From Betaproteobacteria bacterium (lineage in GTDB: Bacteria > Pseudomonadota > Gammaproteobacteria > Burkholderiales > Burkholderiaceae_C), in contig VBCQ01000466.1 of assembly GCA_005882155.1 (NCBI GenBank), positions 1 through 5,325 of the forward strand: a stretch of DNA of 5,325 nucleotides. The letters run 5' to 3'. Position numbers and translations under genes: made by a program. Below are positions 1-5,231 of the stretch, piece by piece (the stretch's first letter is position 1; every line of letters starts with the position of its first letter). The notes under the pieces were generated by a model that ran no database searches, was not told the DNA's origin, and worked only from the letters and a program-made list of their open reading frames with translations.

Positions 1-726
1 CCAGTCGTCGGCGAGCAGCGGCGCGCGCAGGCTGTCGTCGATCTCCAATGCTTCGTGTGGCGTGGCTGGCTGCGGGCGGCCGCAGCCGCTCAACCAGAAC
101 GAATTGACCGCCAATTCACCGCGCGCCTCGCGCTCGTCGTTGATGGGGTGGTTGTAGAGCAGCATTTGCACCTCGTTTTGCAAGCGGCGGATCCCGCGTG
201 CCTTCGGATGATTCGGCAACCACAGATCGACATTGCGGCCGATCACGCGATCGAGCGACGCGGAGGCGAGGCCGGCCAGCGTGTCGTGAGCCGCGTACCA
301 GCGCGTCGTCGCGCCGTACTCGACGATCCAGCCCTCGCTGTCGAACAGATGTCGAATGGCGTCCAGCAATTGTCGCGATTCGGAATCGGCGAGCTTCAAC
401 GCTGCCGGGTCGAGCAAGCTGATGTGGTCGCGCCCGACATGCCAATGCACGGGCGTGAGCAGGCCCCAGGCATGATCGTGCGTCGCGATGCCGTCGGCCG
501 CGGCCGAGCGCGCCGCCCACGGCAGGGCACCGTCGTCGCCGTGCCAGCCGAGCGCGTCGGCAAGCGCACGCTCGTGCGGCGTGCTGAGGCTGTATTCGTC
601 GGTCCCGAAGCGCTGCGCCGGCGTCATGCGAGCGAGAAGCTTGGTCAGATGGGGCAGATTCAGATCGCGGACGACATGCGTGCTGGCCTCCGACACGGCC
701 GACGCGAAAGGGATCAGCAAGTGCAT
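1..726 (-). CDS. Phosphoglycerate mutase-like protein (Burkholderiales family), 3' end cut by window
   Basis: An open frame of 242 codons runs without a stop from an ATG at 726-724 to the left edge, so the C-terminus is missing. The protein starts MHLLIPFASAVSEA and carries segments I recognise from a betaproteobacterial family usually annotated as phosphoglycerate mutase or hypothetical: HAWGLLTPVHWHVG (about residues 85-98), GRNVDLWLP (163-171), QNEVQMLLYNHPIN (183-196) and VNSFWLSGCG (207-216). I see no alkaline-phosphatase-type metal motif or phosphohistidine RHG motif, so the mutase name is inherited annotation and the true activity is unknown. The start is well fixed: an in-frame stop lies 18 codons upstream (783-781) and there is no other ATG between. 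No strong Shine-Dalgarno sequence is visible. Reading in the opposite phase on either strand gives only arginine-rich, low-complexity shadow proteins. In related genomes this gene commonly sits beside recJ, which would lie to the left of this window. The family call is from memory of conserved motifs; function is unproven. Confidence 0.78.
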   Translation of the reverse strand, partial: MHLLIPFASAVSEASTHVVRDLNLPHLTKLLARMTPAQRFGTDEYSLSTPHERALADALGWHGDDGALPWAARSAAADGIATHDHAWGLLTPVHWHVGRDHISLLDPAALKLADSESRQLLDAIRHLFDSEGWIVEYGATTRWYAAHDTLAGLASASLDRVIGRNVDLWLPNHPKARGIRRLQNEVQMLLYNHPINDEREARGELAVNSFWLSGCGRPQPATPHEALEIDDSLRAPLLADDW

Positions 727-770
727 GCGCGCGATTATCGGGGCCGCTCCGGTGCTGAGTCGGGCGGGAC

Positions 771-799
771 TTGCATGGATTCAATAGTTCAACTATCAT
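771..799 (+). promoter_or_regulatory. Sigma70-like promoter of arsI
   Basis: TTGCAT (771-776) and TATCAT (794-799) are separated by exactly 17 bp. The -10 box has one mismatch to TATAAT and the -35 box has two to TTGACA. This stretch is clearly more AT-rich than the surrounding GC-rich DNA. It would start transcription near 806, giving a leader of about 30 bases that contains the ribosome binding site GGAGA at 824-828 before the arsI ATG at 836. It should drive arsI and the hydroxylase gene behind it. Confidence 0.62.
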
Positions 800-810
800 G
801 GAAGTGTCAA
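781..810 (-). promoter_or_regulatory. Possible divergent promoter for the phosphoglycerate mutase-like gene
   Basis: On the minus strand a perfect -35 hexamer TTGACA lies at 810-805. With an 18 bp spacer the -10 position is TATTGA (786-781), which matches the consensus only in its first three bases. The predicted start of transcription would fall about 50 bases before the ATG at 726. The inverted repeat at 784-796 would lie in the spacer and -10 area, so a repressor bound there could affect both directions. The -35 box is seen directly; promoter activity is inferred and the weak -10 box keeps confidence low. Confidence 0.35.
784..796. promoter_or_regulatory. Inverted repeat, probable operator (ArsR-family type)
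   Basis: ATAGTT, a single C, then AACTAT form a perfect 6-1-6 inverted repeat. It sits in the spacer of the arsI promoter and overlaps the first three bases of its -10 box, the classic place for a repressor to block RNA polymerase. Short AT-rich inverted repeats in this position are typical of ArsR/SmtB regulators, which release DNA on binding As(III) or other soft metals. The identity of the regulator is inferred from the arsI gene downstream; no regulator gene is in this window, so the repressor would act in trans. The same site could also affect the divergent gene. Confidence 0.5.
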
Positions 811-823
811 TTCAACCACCGCC

Positions 824-828
824 GGAGA
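824..828 (+). promoter_or_regulatory. Ribosome binding site of arsI
   Basis: GGAGA lies seven bases before the ATG at 836. This is the clearest Shine-Dalgarno sequence in the window, and it fixes the start that places the metal-ligand histidine at residue 5, as the family requires. Confidence 0.7.
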
Positions 829-835
829 AACCGCC

Positions 836-1327
836 ATGAAACGCTTTCACGTTCACGTCCATGTCGACGACCTCGACAAGAGCATCGCCTTCTATTCGAA
901 GCTCTTCGCCGCCGAGCCGACCCGCCATGAAGTCGACTACGCCAAATGGATGCTCGACGACCCGCGGATCAACTTCGCGATCTCTTCGCGCGGCAGCAAA
1001 AGCGGCGTCGACCACCTCGGCATCCAGGCCGATAACGCCGACGAGTTGGCCGAGCTGAAGTCGCGTGCGCAATCGGCCGACCTCGCTTTGCTCGACGAAG
1101 GTGAGACGACCTGCTGCTACGCGCGCAGCGACAAGTACTGGCTCACCGACCCGCAGGGCGTCGCGTGGGAGCAATTTCACACCCTCGCCAATGTGCCGCT
1201 GTTCGGCGAGCATCAGGCCGCTGCGAAGACTTCAAGCGCCTGCTGTGCATCTGGCGTCGCCGACACGCCGCGCGGCAAGCCGGTCGCTGTCCCGGTGAAT
1301 GCCGGCTCCGGCTGCGGCTGCGGCTGA
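836..1327 (+). CDS. arsI: ArsI/CadI family C-As lyase (heavy-metal resistance dioxygenase fold)
   Basis: A 163-residue cytoplasmic protein of the vicinal oxygen chelate (glyoxalase/extradiol dioxygenase) fold. ArsI uses Fe(II) and O2 to cleave the carbon-arsenic bond of trivalent organoarsenicals such as methylarsenite, giving As(III); CadI relatives are metal-induced. Family marks are visible: MKRFHVHVHVDDLDKSIAFY at the start, VDHLGIQ around residue 58, and TTCCYARSDKYWLTDPQG followed by WEQF at 91-114. Probable iron ligands are His5, His60 and Glu112, and the vicinal pair Cys93-Cys94 is the probable arsenic site, so the enzyme looks intact. The C-terminal tail is extra cysteine-rich: Cys136-Cys137 and a terminal GSGCGCG made by a hexamer repeat. 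It has a good ribosome binding site and its own promoter with an ArsR-like operator. The membrane hydroxylase gene follows after 11 bp and is probably cotranscribed. ArsI rather than CadI activity is inferred, since sequence alone does not separate the two well. Confidence 0.9.
   Translation: MKRFHVHVHVDDLDKSIAFYSKLFAAEPTRHEVDYAKWMLDDPRINFAISSRGSKSGVDHLGIQADNADELAELKSRAQSADLALLDEGETTCCYARSDKYWLTDPQGVAWEQFHTLANVPLFGEHQAAAKTSSACCASGVADTPRGKPVAVPVNAGSGCGCG
1303..1326 (+). repeat. Hexanucleotide tandem repeat (CGGCTG-type, four units) at the 3' end of arsI
   Basis: CGGCTC at 1303-1308 is followed by three exact copies of CGGCTG ending at 1326. In the arsI frame the array reads Gly-Ser-Gly-Cys-Gly-Cys-Gly and then runs into the TGA stop at 1325-1327, where an A replaces the C that would give another Cys codon. 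The six-base unit means that gain or loss of copies would add or remove Gly-Cys pairs without a frameshift. Confidence 0.8.
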
Positions 1328-1338
1328 GGCGCGTTGCG

Positions 1339-2220
1339 ATGAAAGCCTTCATTGCGCGGAATCTGTATGGGCTCGTTGTCGCCGGCAGTGTGTCGGCCTT
1401 CGCGCTCGCGAGGGCGTGGGGCCTCTCGCTCGAAGGCGTCGTCCTCGCCGCCAGCGTCGCGACGCTGCTCGTCGCGGCGCTGCTCGAGCGGGTGATGCCG
1501 TTCGACGCGGCATGGAATGAGCCGCAAGGAGATACGAGCACCGATGCTTTCAGCGCCGCGGTGCTGATCGGCCTCGTCGATCCCGCATTGAAGGCGCTGA
1601 TGCCGGTCTTTGCGCTCTCACTGCTGCGCGGGCTCGATGCGCCGTGGCAGGTCGCTGCGCTCGACGCGCCGTTCGTGCTGCAAGTAATCGCCGCATTGCT
1701 GTGGATCGAATTGGCGAAGTATTTGTCGCACCGCTGGCATCACCGCAGCCCGTCGCTGTGGTGGCTGCACGCGCTGCACCACGGCAGCCGGCGGCTCTAC
1801 TGGCTCAACAACTTTCGCTTCCATCCGCTGAACCATGCGATCAACAGCCTCGCAAGCGTGTTGCCGTTGTGGCTCATCGGCGTGCCGGTCGATGTGCTGC
1901 TTGCTGTCGCCGCGATCACGCAGCCGGTGGTGATGCTGCAGCACGCAAACATCGATCTGCGCAGCGGCGTCTTGAATTACGTCTTCAGCACCAACGAAGT
2001 ACACCGCTGGCATCACTCGAGCGAGCCGAGCGAGGCGAACGCCAATTTCGGCAGCGCGCTCGTGCTGTGGGACCAGCTCTTCGGCACTTATCGCCATCGC
2101 CCCGGCGCCGACCGGCCGCGCTCCGTCGGGTTGTTCGGCAACGGCAGCGGCTATCCGGCTGCGCGCTCGTACGTTGGGCAATTGATGTCGATGTTCAGGC
2201 CCGACTGCTGTAGAGCTTGA
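1339..2220 (+). CDS. Fatty acid hydroxylase/sterol desaturase superfamily membrane protein
   Basis: A 293-residue integral membrane protein of the fatty acid hydroxylase superfamily, whose members are non-heme di-iron oxygenases that hydroxylate or desaturate lipids at the inner membrane. The histidine clusters that bind the two irons are present in order: HRWHH (131-135), HALHH (144-148), FHPLNH (161-166), QH (201-202) and HRWHH (222-226). Hydrophobic stretches at about 9-27, 31-50, 70-97, 112-125 and 170-200 fit the family's membrane segments. The ATG at 1339 is chosen because it lies just after the arsI stop, with GAGG at 1326-1329 nine bases upstream; an in-frame extension to 1165 would overlap arsI and adds only arginine-rich sequence. 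The 11 bp gap and shared strand suggest an operon with arsI. The substrate cannot be told from the sequence. The last residues contain an unusual Cys290-Cys291 pair. It converges on the kinase gene, leaving 6 bp between the stop codons. Confidence 0.87.
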   Translation: MKAFIARNLYGLVVAGSVSAFALARAWGLSLEGVVLAASVATLLVAALLERVMPFDAAWNEPQGDTSTDAFSAAVLIGLVDPALKALMPVFALSLLRGLDAPWQVAALDAPFVLQVIAALLWIELAKYLSHRWHHRSPSLWWLHALHHGSRRLYWLNNFRFHPLNHAINSLASVLPLWLIGVPVDVLLAVAAITQPVVMLQHANIDLRSGVLNYVFSTNEVHRWHHSSEPSEANANFGSALVLWDQLFGTYRHRPGADRPRSVGLFGNGSGYPAARSYVGQLMSMFRPDCCRA

Positions 2221-2226
2221 TTTGAC

Positions 2227-4209
2227 TTAGCGCGTATTGAAGCGAATTCCCAAATGCTGCTCGAGCAGCGCGAGCAGCTCAGTCGCGCGAAACGGCTTGG
2301 TGACGAAATCGGTGGCGCCGGCTTTGACGGCAATGTCGCGATCCGCCTGTGACGCGCTGGCCGAGATCGCGAGCACCGGCACGTGCTTCAATGCCGGCAG
2401 CTCGCGCAAGAGGCGCGTCGCGTCGAGGCCGTTCATCACCGGCATCACGTTGTCCATCAGGATCAGGTCGGGCTGCAGCGCCTGTGCACGCTCGACGCCT
2501 TCGCGCCCGTTGTGCGCCTCGTAGGTGAGGAAGCCGAGCGGGCGCAGCATGTCGATGAGCACCATGCGGTTTTCTTCGACATCGTCGACAACGAGCACCT
2601 TCTTGCGTTCGCCGTCGTAGCCGACGACGATGCGGTCCGCGGGCGGCGCATCCGGCAGCGCGGCCAGCGGCAAGCGCAATTCGAACGCGAACACGCTGCC
2701 TTGCCCCGACACGCTGGTCACCGCGATGTCCGACCCCATCAGCCGCACCAGCTGGCGGCTGATCGCAAGGCCGAGGCCGGTGCCGCCGCGGCGGCGCTCG
2801 ATGTCGCCGACCTGTTGGAACGGCTGGAATAGCGTGCGCAGATCAGCGTCGGTGATGCCGATGCCGCTGTCGCGGACCTCGAAGCGGATCAATGCGGCTT
2901 CGTCGCCACCGGGCAGGCTCGTCACCCGCAAGCCGACTTCGCCGCGATCGGTGAATTTGGTCGCGTTGCCGAGCAGATTGAGCAGCACCTGGCGCAGATG
3001 CTTCTCGTCGGCCAGCACCATCGCGGGCAGCTCGTCGTCGGCATCGTAGGTGAATTGCAGCTGTTTCTGCTCGGCGCGCATGCAAATGATGTTGACGATG
3101 TCTTGCAGGAACGGCGCCAGCGCCAGCGGCGCCGCGCGCAACTCGAGCTTGCCGGCTTCGATTTTCGAGAGGTCGAGAATGTCGTCGATCAGCGTCAGCA
3201 GATGCTGGCCGCTTTTCTCGATCGTCGACAGGCCGCTCAGCTGCTTGGTGTTCAGGCTCTGGTCCCACTGCAGGATCTGCGCGTAGCCGAGGATGCCATT
3301 GAGCGGCGTGCGCAATTCGTGGCTCATGTTGGCGAGGAATTCGCTCTTGGCGCGGCTTGCCTCGGCGGCCTGGTCGCGCATGACGGCCAGGCGCTCGACG
3401 GTGTGGGCGAGTTCGGTCTCGCGCTGATGCAGCTTCATGCTCGCCTCGCGGAACACCTCGACCGCGCCGGCCATCAGGCCGACCTCATCGCGCCGGTTCA
3501 TCGCCGGCACGCGGATGTCGTATTCGCCTTGCGCCAGGCGCGACATCACGCCTGTCATCTCGGTCAGCGGCTGCGAAATCGCGCGGCCGATCAGCCAGGT
3601 CGCGACCAGCCCGGCAGCGAAGGTGAGAGCGACGCCGAGCAGGAGTACATTGACCGATCGCTCGACGAACGCTTCGGTTCGCTGCTGCTTGTCCTTCGCC
3701 GCGAGAATCGTGACCTCGGCGAGGCGGTGCAGGTAGACATCGAGCTGGCTGTAGTGAGCCATCAGCGTGCTGACGAGCGTCGGGTTCAACGCCGGCATCT
3801 GCGTCACGCGAGTGGCGACGATCCGGTAAATCGAGAGGAAGTCCGCGACATCGTGCAGAAGGTCTTTGTCCACCGACGGTGCGTTGGTCTCGATGCTTTG
3901 CAGCATGGCCTCGACCTTGTCGAAGCGGCTCGGCAGCGATTCGCGCAGCTCGTTCGACGTGGCGGCAGCATCTTGGCCGGTGCCGAGCAAGGCGACATGG
4001 CGAACGATGTCGGAATGGATGCCGGCGACGGTGAGCGATATGCGGCTTGTGGTATTGGCCGAATCGAAGGCGCTGCCGACGACGTCGCGAAACGCTTCGC
4101 CCTGGCTGCGCAGCAGCCAGATGGCTCCGCCGGACAGCCCCATGAACAGCAGCATGACGGCCAGCGGTGCGATCAGCACCTTGAATTTGATCGACACGCG
4201 GCTCAGCAT
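2227..4209 (-). CDS. Hybrid sensor histidine kinase (periplasmic sensor, HAMP, HisKA, HATPase, receiver)
   Basis: A 660-residue inner-membrane hybrid kinase. In order: TM1 at about 11-33; a mostly helical periplasmic region at about 34-186 with no recognised PAS or Cache signature; TM2 at about 187-207; a HAMP linker at about 208-262; a coiled coil; the H box SHELRTPLNG with phospho-acceptor His297; the N box with Asn415; G1 DSGIGI (447-452); F box FQPF (461-464); G2 GGTGLGLAI (475-483); and a receiver domain from about 536 with acidic pair Asp542-Asp543, phospho-acceptor Asp586, Ser616 and Lys638. All catalytic residues are intact. There is no HPt or DNA-binding domain and no response regulator next door, so phosphate must pass to an unlinked HPt/regulator. 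The start at 4209 precedes TM1 directly and has a weak GGGG-type ribosome site; the frame stays open for 338 more codons upstream, but that part is antisense to the TAXI gene. A GTG at 4197 is an alternative start. It is divergent from the TAXI/DUF1850 genes, suggesting that it senses the TAXI substrate. Confidence 0.92.
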   Translation of the reverse strand: MLSRVSIKFKVLIAPLAVMLLFMGLSGGAIWLLRSQGEAFRDVVGSAFDSANTTSRISLTVAGIHSDIVRHVALLGTGQDAAATSNELRESLPSRFDKVEAMLQSIETNAPSVDKDLLHDVADFLSIYRIVATRVTQMPALNPTLVSTLMAHYSQLDVYLHRLAEVTILAAKDKQQRTEAFVERSVNVLLLGVALTFAAGLVATWLIGRAISQPLTEMTGVMSRLAQGEYDIRVPAMNRRDEVGLMAGAVEVFREASMKLHQRETELAHTVERLAVMRDQAAEASRAKSEFLANMSHELRTPLNGILGYAQILQWDQSLNTKQLSGLSTIEKSGQHLLTLIDDILDLSKIEAGKLELRAAPLALAPFLQDIVNIICMRAEQKQLQFTYDADDELPAMVLADEKHLRQVLLNLLGNATKFTDRGEVGLRVTSLPGGDEAALIRFEVRDSGIGITDADLRTLFQPFQQVGDIERRRGGTGLGLAISRQLVRLMGSDIAVTSVSGQGSVFAFELRLPLAALPDAPPADRIVVGYDGERKKVLVVDDVEENRMVLIDMLRPLGFLTYEAHNGREGVERAQALQPDLILMDNVMPVMNGLDATRLLRELPALKHVPVLAISASASQADRDIAVKAGATDFVTKPFRATELLALLEQHLGIRFNTR

Positions 4210-4287
4210 GCTGGCCCCGCATCTGCGTTCGACAACAAGTCGGCCCCCGCCTTCCAACGACGATACAGATCGGGTCGAGACTACCTC
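4210..4287. promoter_or_regulatory. Divergent intergenic region between sensor kinase and TAXI gene
   Basis: These 78 bp separate the start codons of two divergent genes and must hold most of their control signals. I see no convincing -35/-10 pair in either direction (a loose GATACA at 4262-4267 lacks a partner box) and no clear operator. The 8 bp palindrome CTCATGAG (4286-4293) overlaps the TAXI start codon but is too short to interpret. Alternative sigma factor promoters, or promoters inside the neighbouring coding sequence, are possible. Confidence 0.4.
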
Positions 4288-5226
4288 ATGAGACGCTGGC
4301 TCACCATGGCGATACTGCTTATGGGCTGCGTCCGGCCGGCGTTGGCCGAGACCGAGATCGTCATGCTCACCGGCAACACCGGCGGCGTGTACTACCCGCT
4401 CGGCATCGCGCTCGCAAAGATCTGGGAGCGCGCGATTCCCGGCAGCCGCGTCGTCGTGCAATCGACCCAGGCGTCGGTCGAGAACTTCAACCTGCTGCAG
4501 CAGCGCCGCGGCACCTTCGCGTTCGGCCAGGGCGACGTGATGTCCGACGCGTTCAAGGGCAACGTCGAGGCGGGCTTCCCGAGCTCGCGCGACCGTTTGC
4601 GGATGGTCGCTGCGCTGTTTCCCAATTACCTGCACCTGGTCGCGCTGAAGAGCGCGAACGTCAAGAGCGTGCAAGACCTCCGACGCAAGCGCGTGTCGGT
4701 CGGCGCGTCGCGCAGCGGCAATGAGCTGAATGCGCGCGTTCTGCTCGGCGCGGCGGGAATGAGCTACGCCGACCTGCGGCGCGTCGACTATCTGCCGTAC
4801 AACGATGCGGTCGCGCTGATGCGCGACGGCCAGCTCGACGCCGTCATCGTGTCGGCCGGCCTCGGCGTCAAGGCGGTCGCCGAGCTCGCCGCCGCGGTGC
4901 CGGTGGACATCGTGCCGATCACACCCGAGCTGATCGGCAAGTCGGGCGGCATCTTCGCGCCGGTGACCATTCCCGCGAACACCTACCGCGGCCAGACGCA
5001 AGACGTGCACACCGCAGCGCTGATCAACTTTCTGGTCACCCACAGCGACGTGCCCGACGCGCTCGTCTACGCCGCGGTCAAGTCCTTGTATGCCGACTTG
5101 CCCGAGCTCAAGGGATCGCACCTCGCGGCACGCGACATCGCGCGCGATCACGCGCTCGCGAGCCGGCCGATCGCCTTGCACCCGGGGGCCGAGCGCTACT
5201 TCCGCGAGATCGGCTTGCTGCATTGA
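4288..5226 (+). CDS. TAXI family TRAP transporter solute-binding protein
   Basis: A 312-residue periplasmic binding protein of the TAXI family, which delivers small organic substrates to a sodium-driven TRAP permease. The N-terminus MRRWLTMAILLMGCVRPALA is a signal peptide with a likely signal peptidase I cut after Ala20. LLMGC at 10-14 resembles a lipobox, but the Met before Gly makes a lipoprotein less likely. Family motifs: MLTGNTGGVYYPLG (26-39), VENFNLL (64-70), FAFGQGDV (78-85), VSVGASRSGNELNAR (136-150) and HPGAERYFREIGLL (298-311). Length is normal for the family. The ATG at 4288 is preferred over one at 4306 because only the longer form gives a positively charged n-region (Arg2, Arg3); no strong ribosome site supports either. 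The frame is open for 430 codons upstream, antisense to the kinase, which is an artefact. A DUF1850 gene follows after 5 bp, as in TRAP-TAXI operons. Substrate is unknown; TAXI proteins bind glutamate-, 2-oxoglutarate- or other organic-acid-like ligands in the few studied cases. Confidence 0.92.
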   Translation: MRRWLTMAILLMGCVRPALAETEIVMLTGNTGGVYYPLGIALAKIWERAIPGSRVVVQSTQASVENFNLLQQRRGTFAFGQGDVMSDAFKGNVEAGFPSSRDRLRMVAALFPNYLHLVALKSANVKSVQDLRRKRVSVGASRSGNELNARVLLGAAGMSYADLRRVDYLPYNDAVALMRDGQLDAVIVSAGLGVKAVAELAAAVPVDIVPITPELIGKSGGIFAPVTIPANTYRGQTQDVHTAALINFLVTHSDVPDALVYAAVKSLYADLPELKGSHLAARDIARDHALASRPIALHPGAERYFREIGLLH

Positions 5227-5231
5227 CGGCG

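Noticed and set aside
116..799. Minus-strand open frame of 227 codons in another phase
   Set aside because: It is low-complexity, rich in Arg, Ala and His, and lies over the conserved minus-strand gene in a different frame.
55..930. Plus-strand open frame of 291 codons over the left-edge gene
   Set aside because: Its product is arginine-rich and family-less, it runs through the promoter region into the start of arsI, and the minus-strand frame from 726 has recognisable conserved segments.
1165..1338. Upstream extension of the hydroxylase to an ATG at 1165
   Set aside because: It would overlap arsI by over 160 bases and adds an arginine-rich, non-membrane leader not typical of the family; the ATG at 1339 fits the operon gap and has a modest ribosome site.
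2256..2269. Perfect 14 bp palindrome GCTGCTCGAGCAGC as a possible terminator or operator
   Set aside because: It is inside the kinase coding end and is explained by repeated Leu, Glu and Gln codons; no T run follows on either strand.
2998..4287. N-terminal extension of the TAXI frame by 430 codons back to 2998 on the plus strand
   Set aside because: It is the in-register antisense of the kinase, whose domains are unmistakable. The real TAXI protein begins with a signal peptide at 4288.
4297..4347. TAXI protein as a lipoprotein through LLMGC
   Set aside because: Met just before Gly-Cys is atypical for a lipobox, and a standard ALA cut site follows at residues 18-20, so a soluble periplasmic protein is more likely.
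4210..5223. N-terminal extension of the kinase frame by 338 codons to 5223 on the minus strand
   Set aside because: It is exactly antisense and codon-in-register to the TAXI gene. In GC-rich genes this register rarely has stops, since they need TTA, CTA or TCA codons in the sense gene. The TAXI strand carries clear family motifs; the extension has none.
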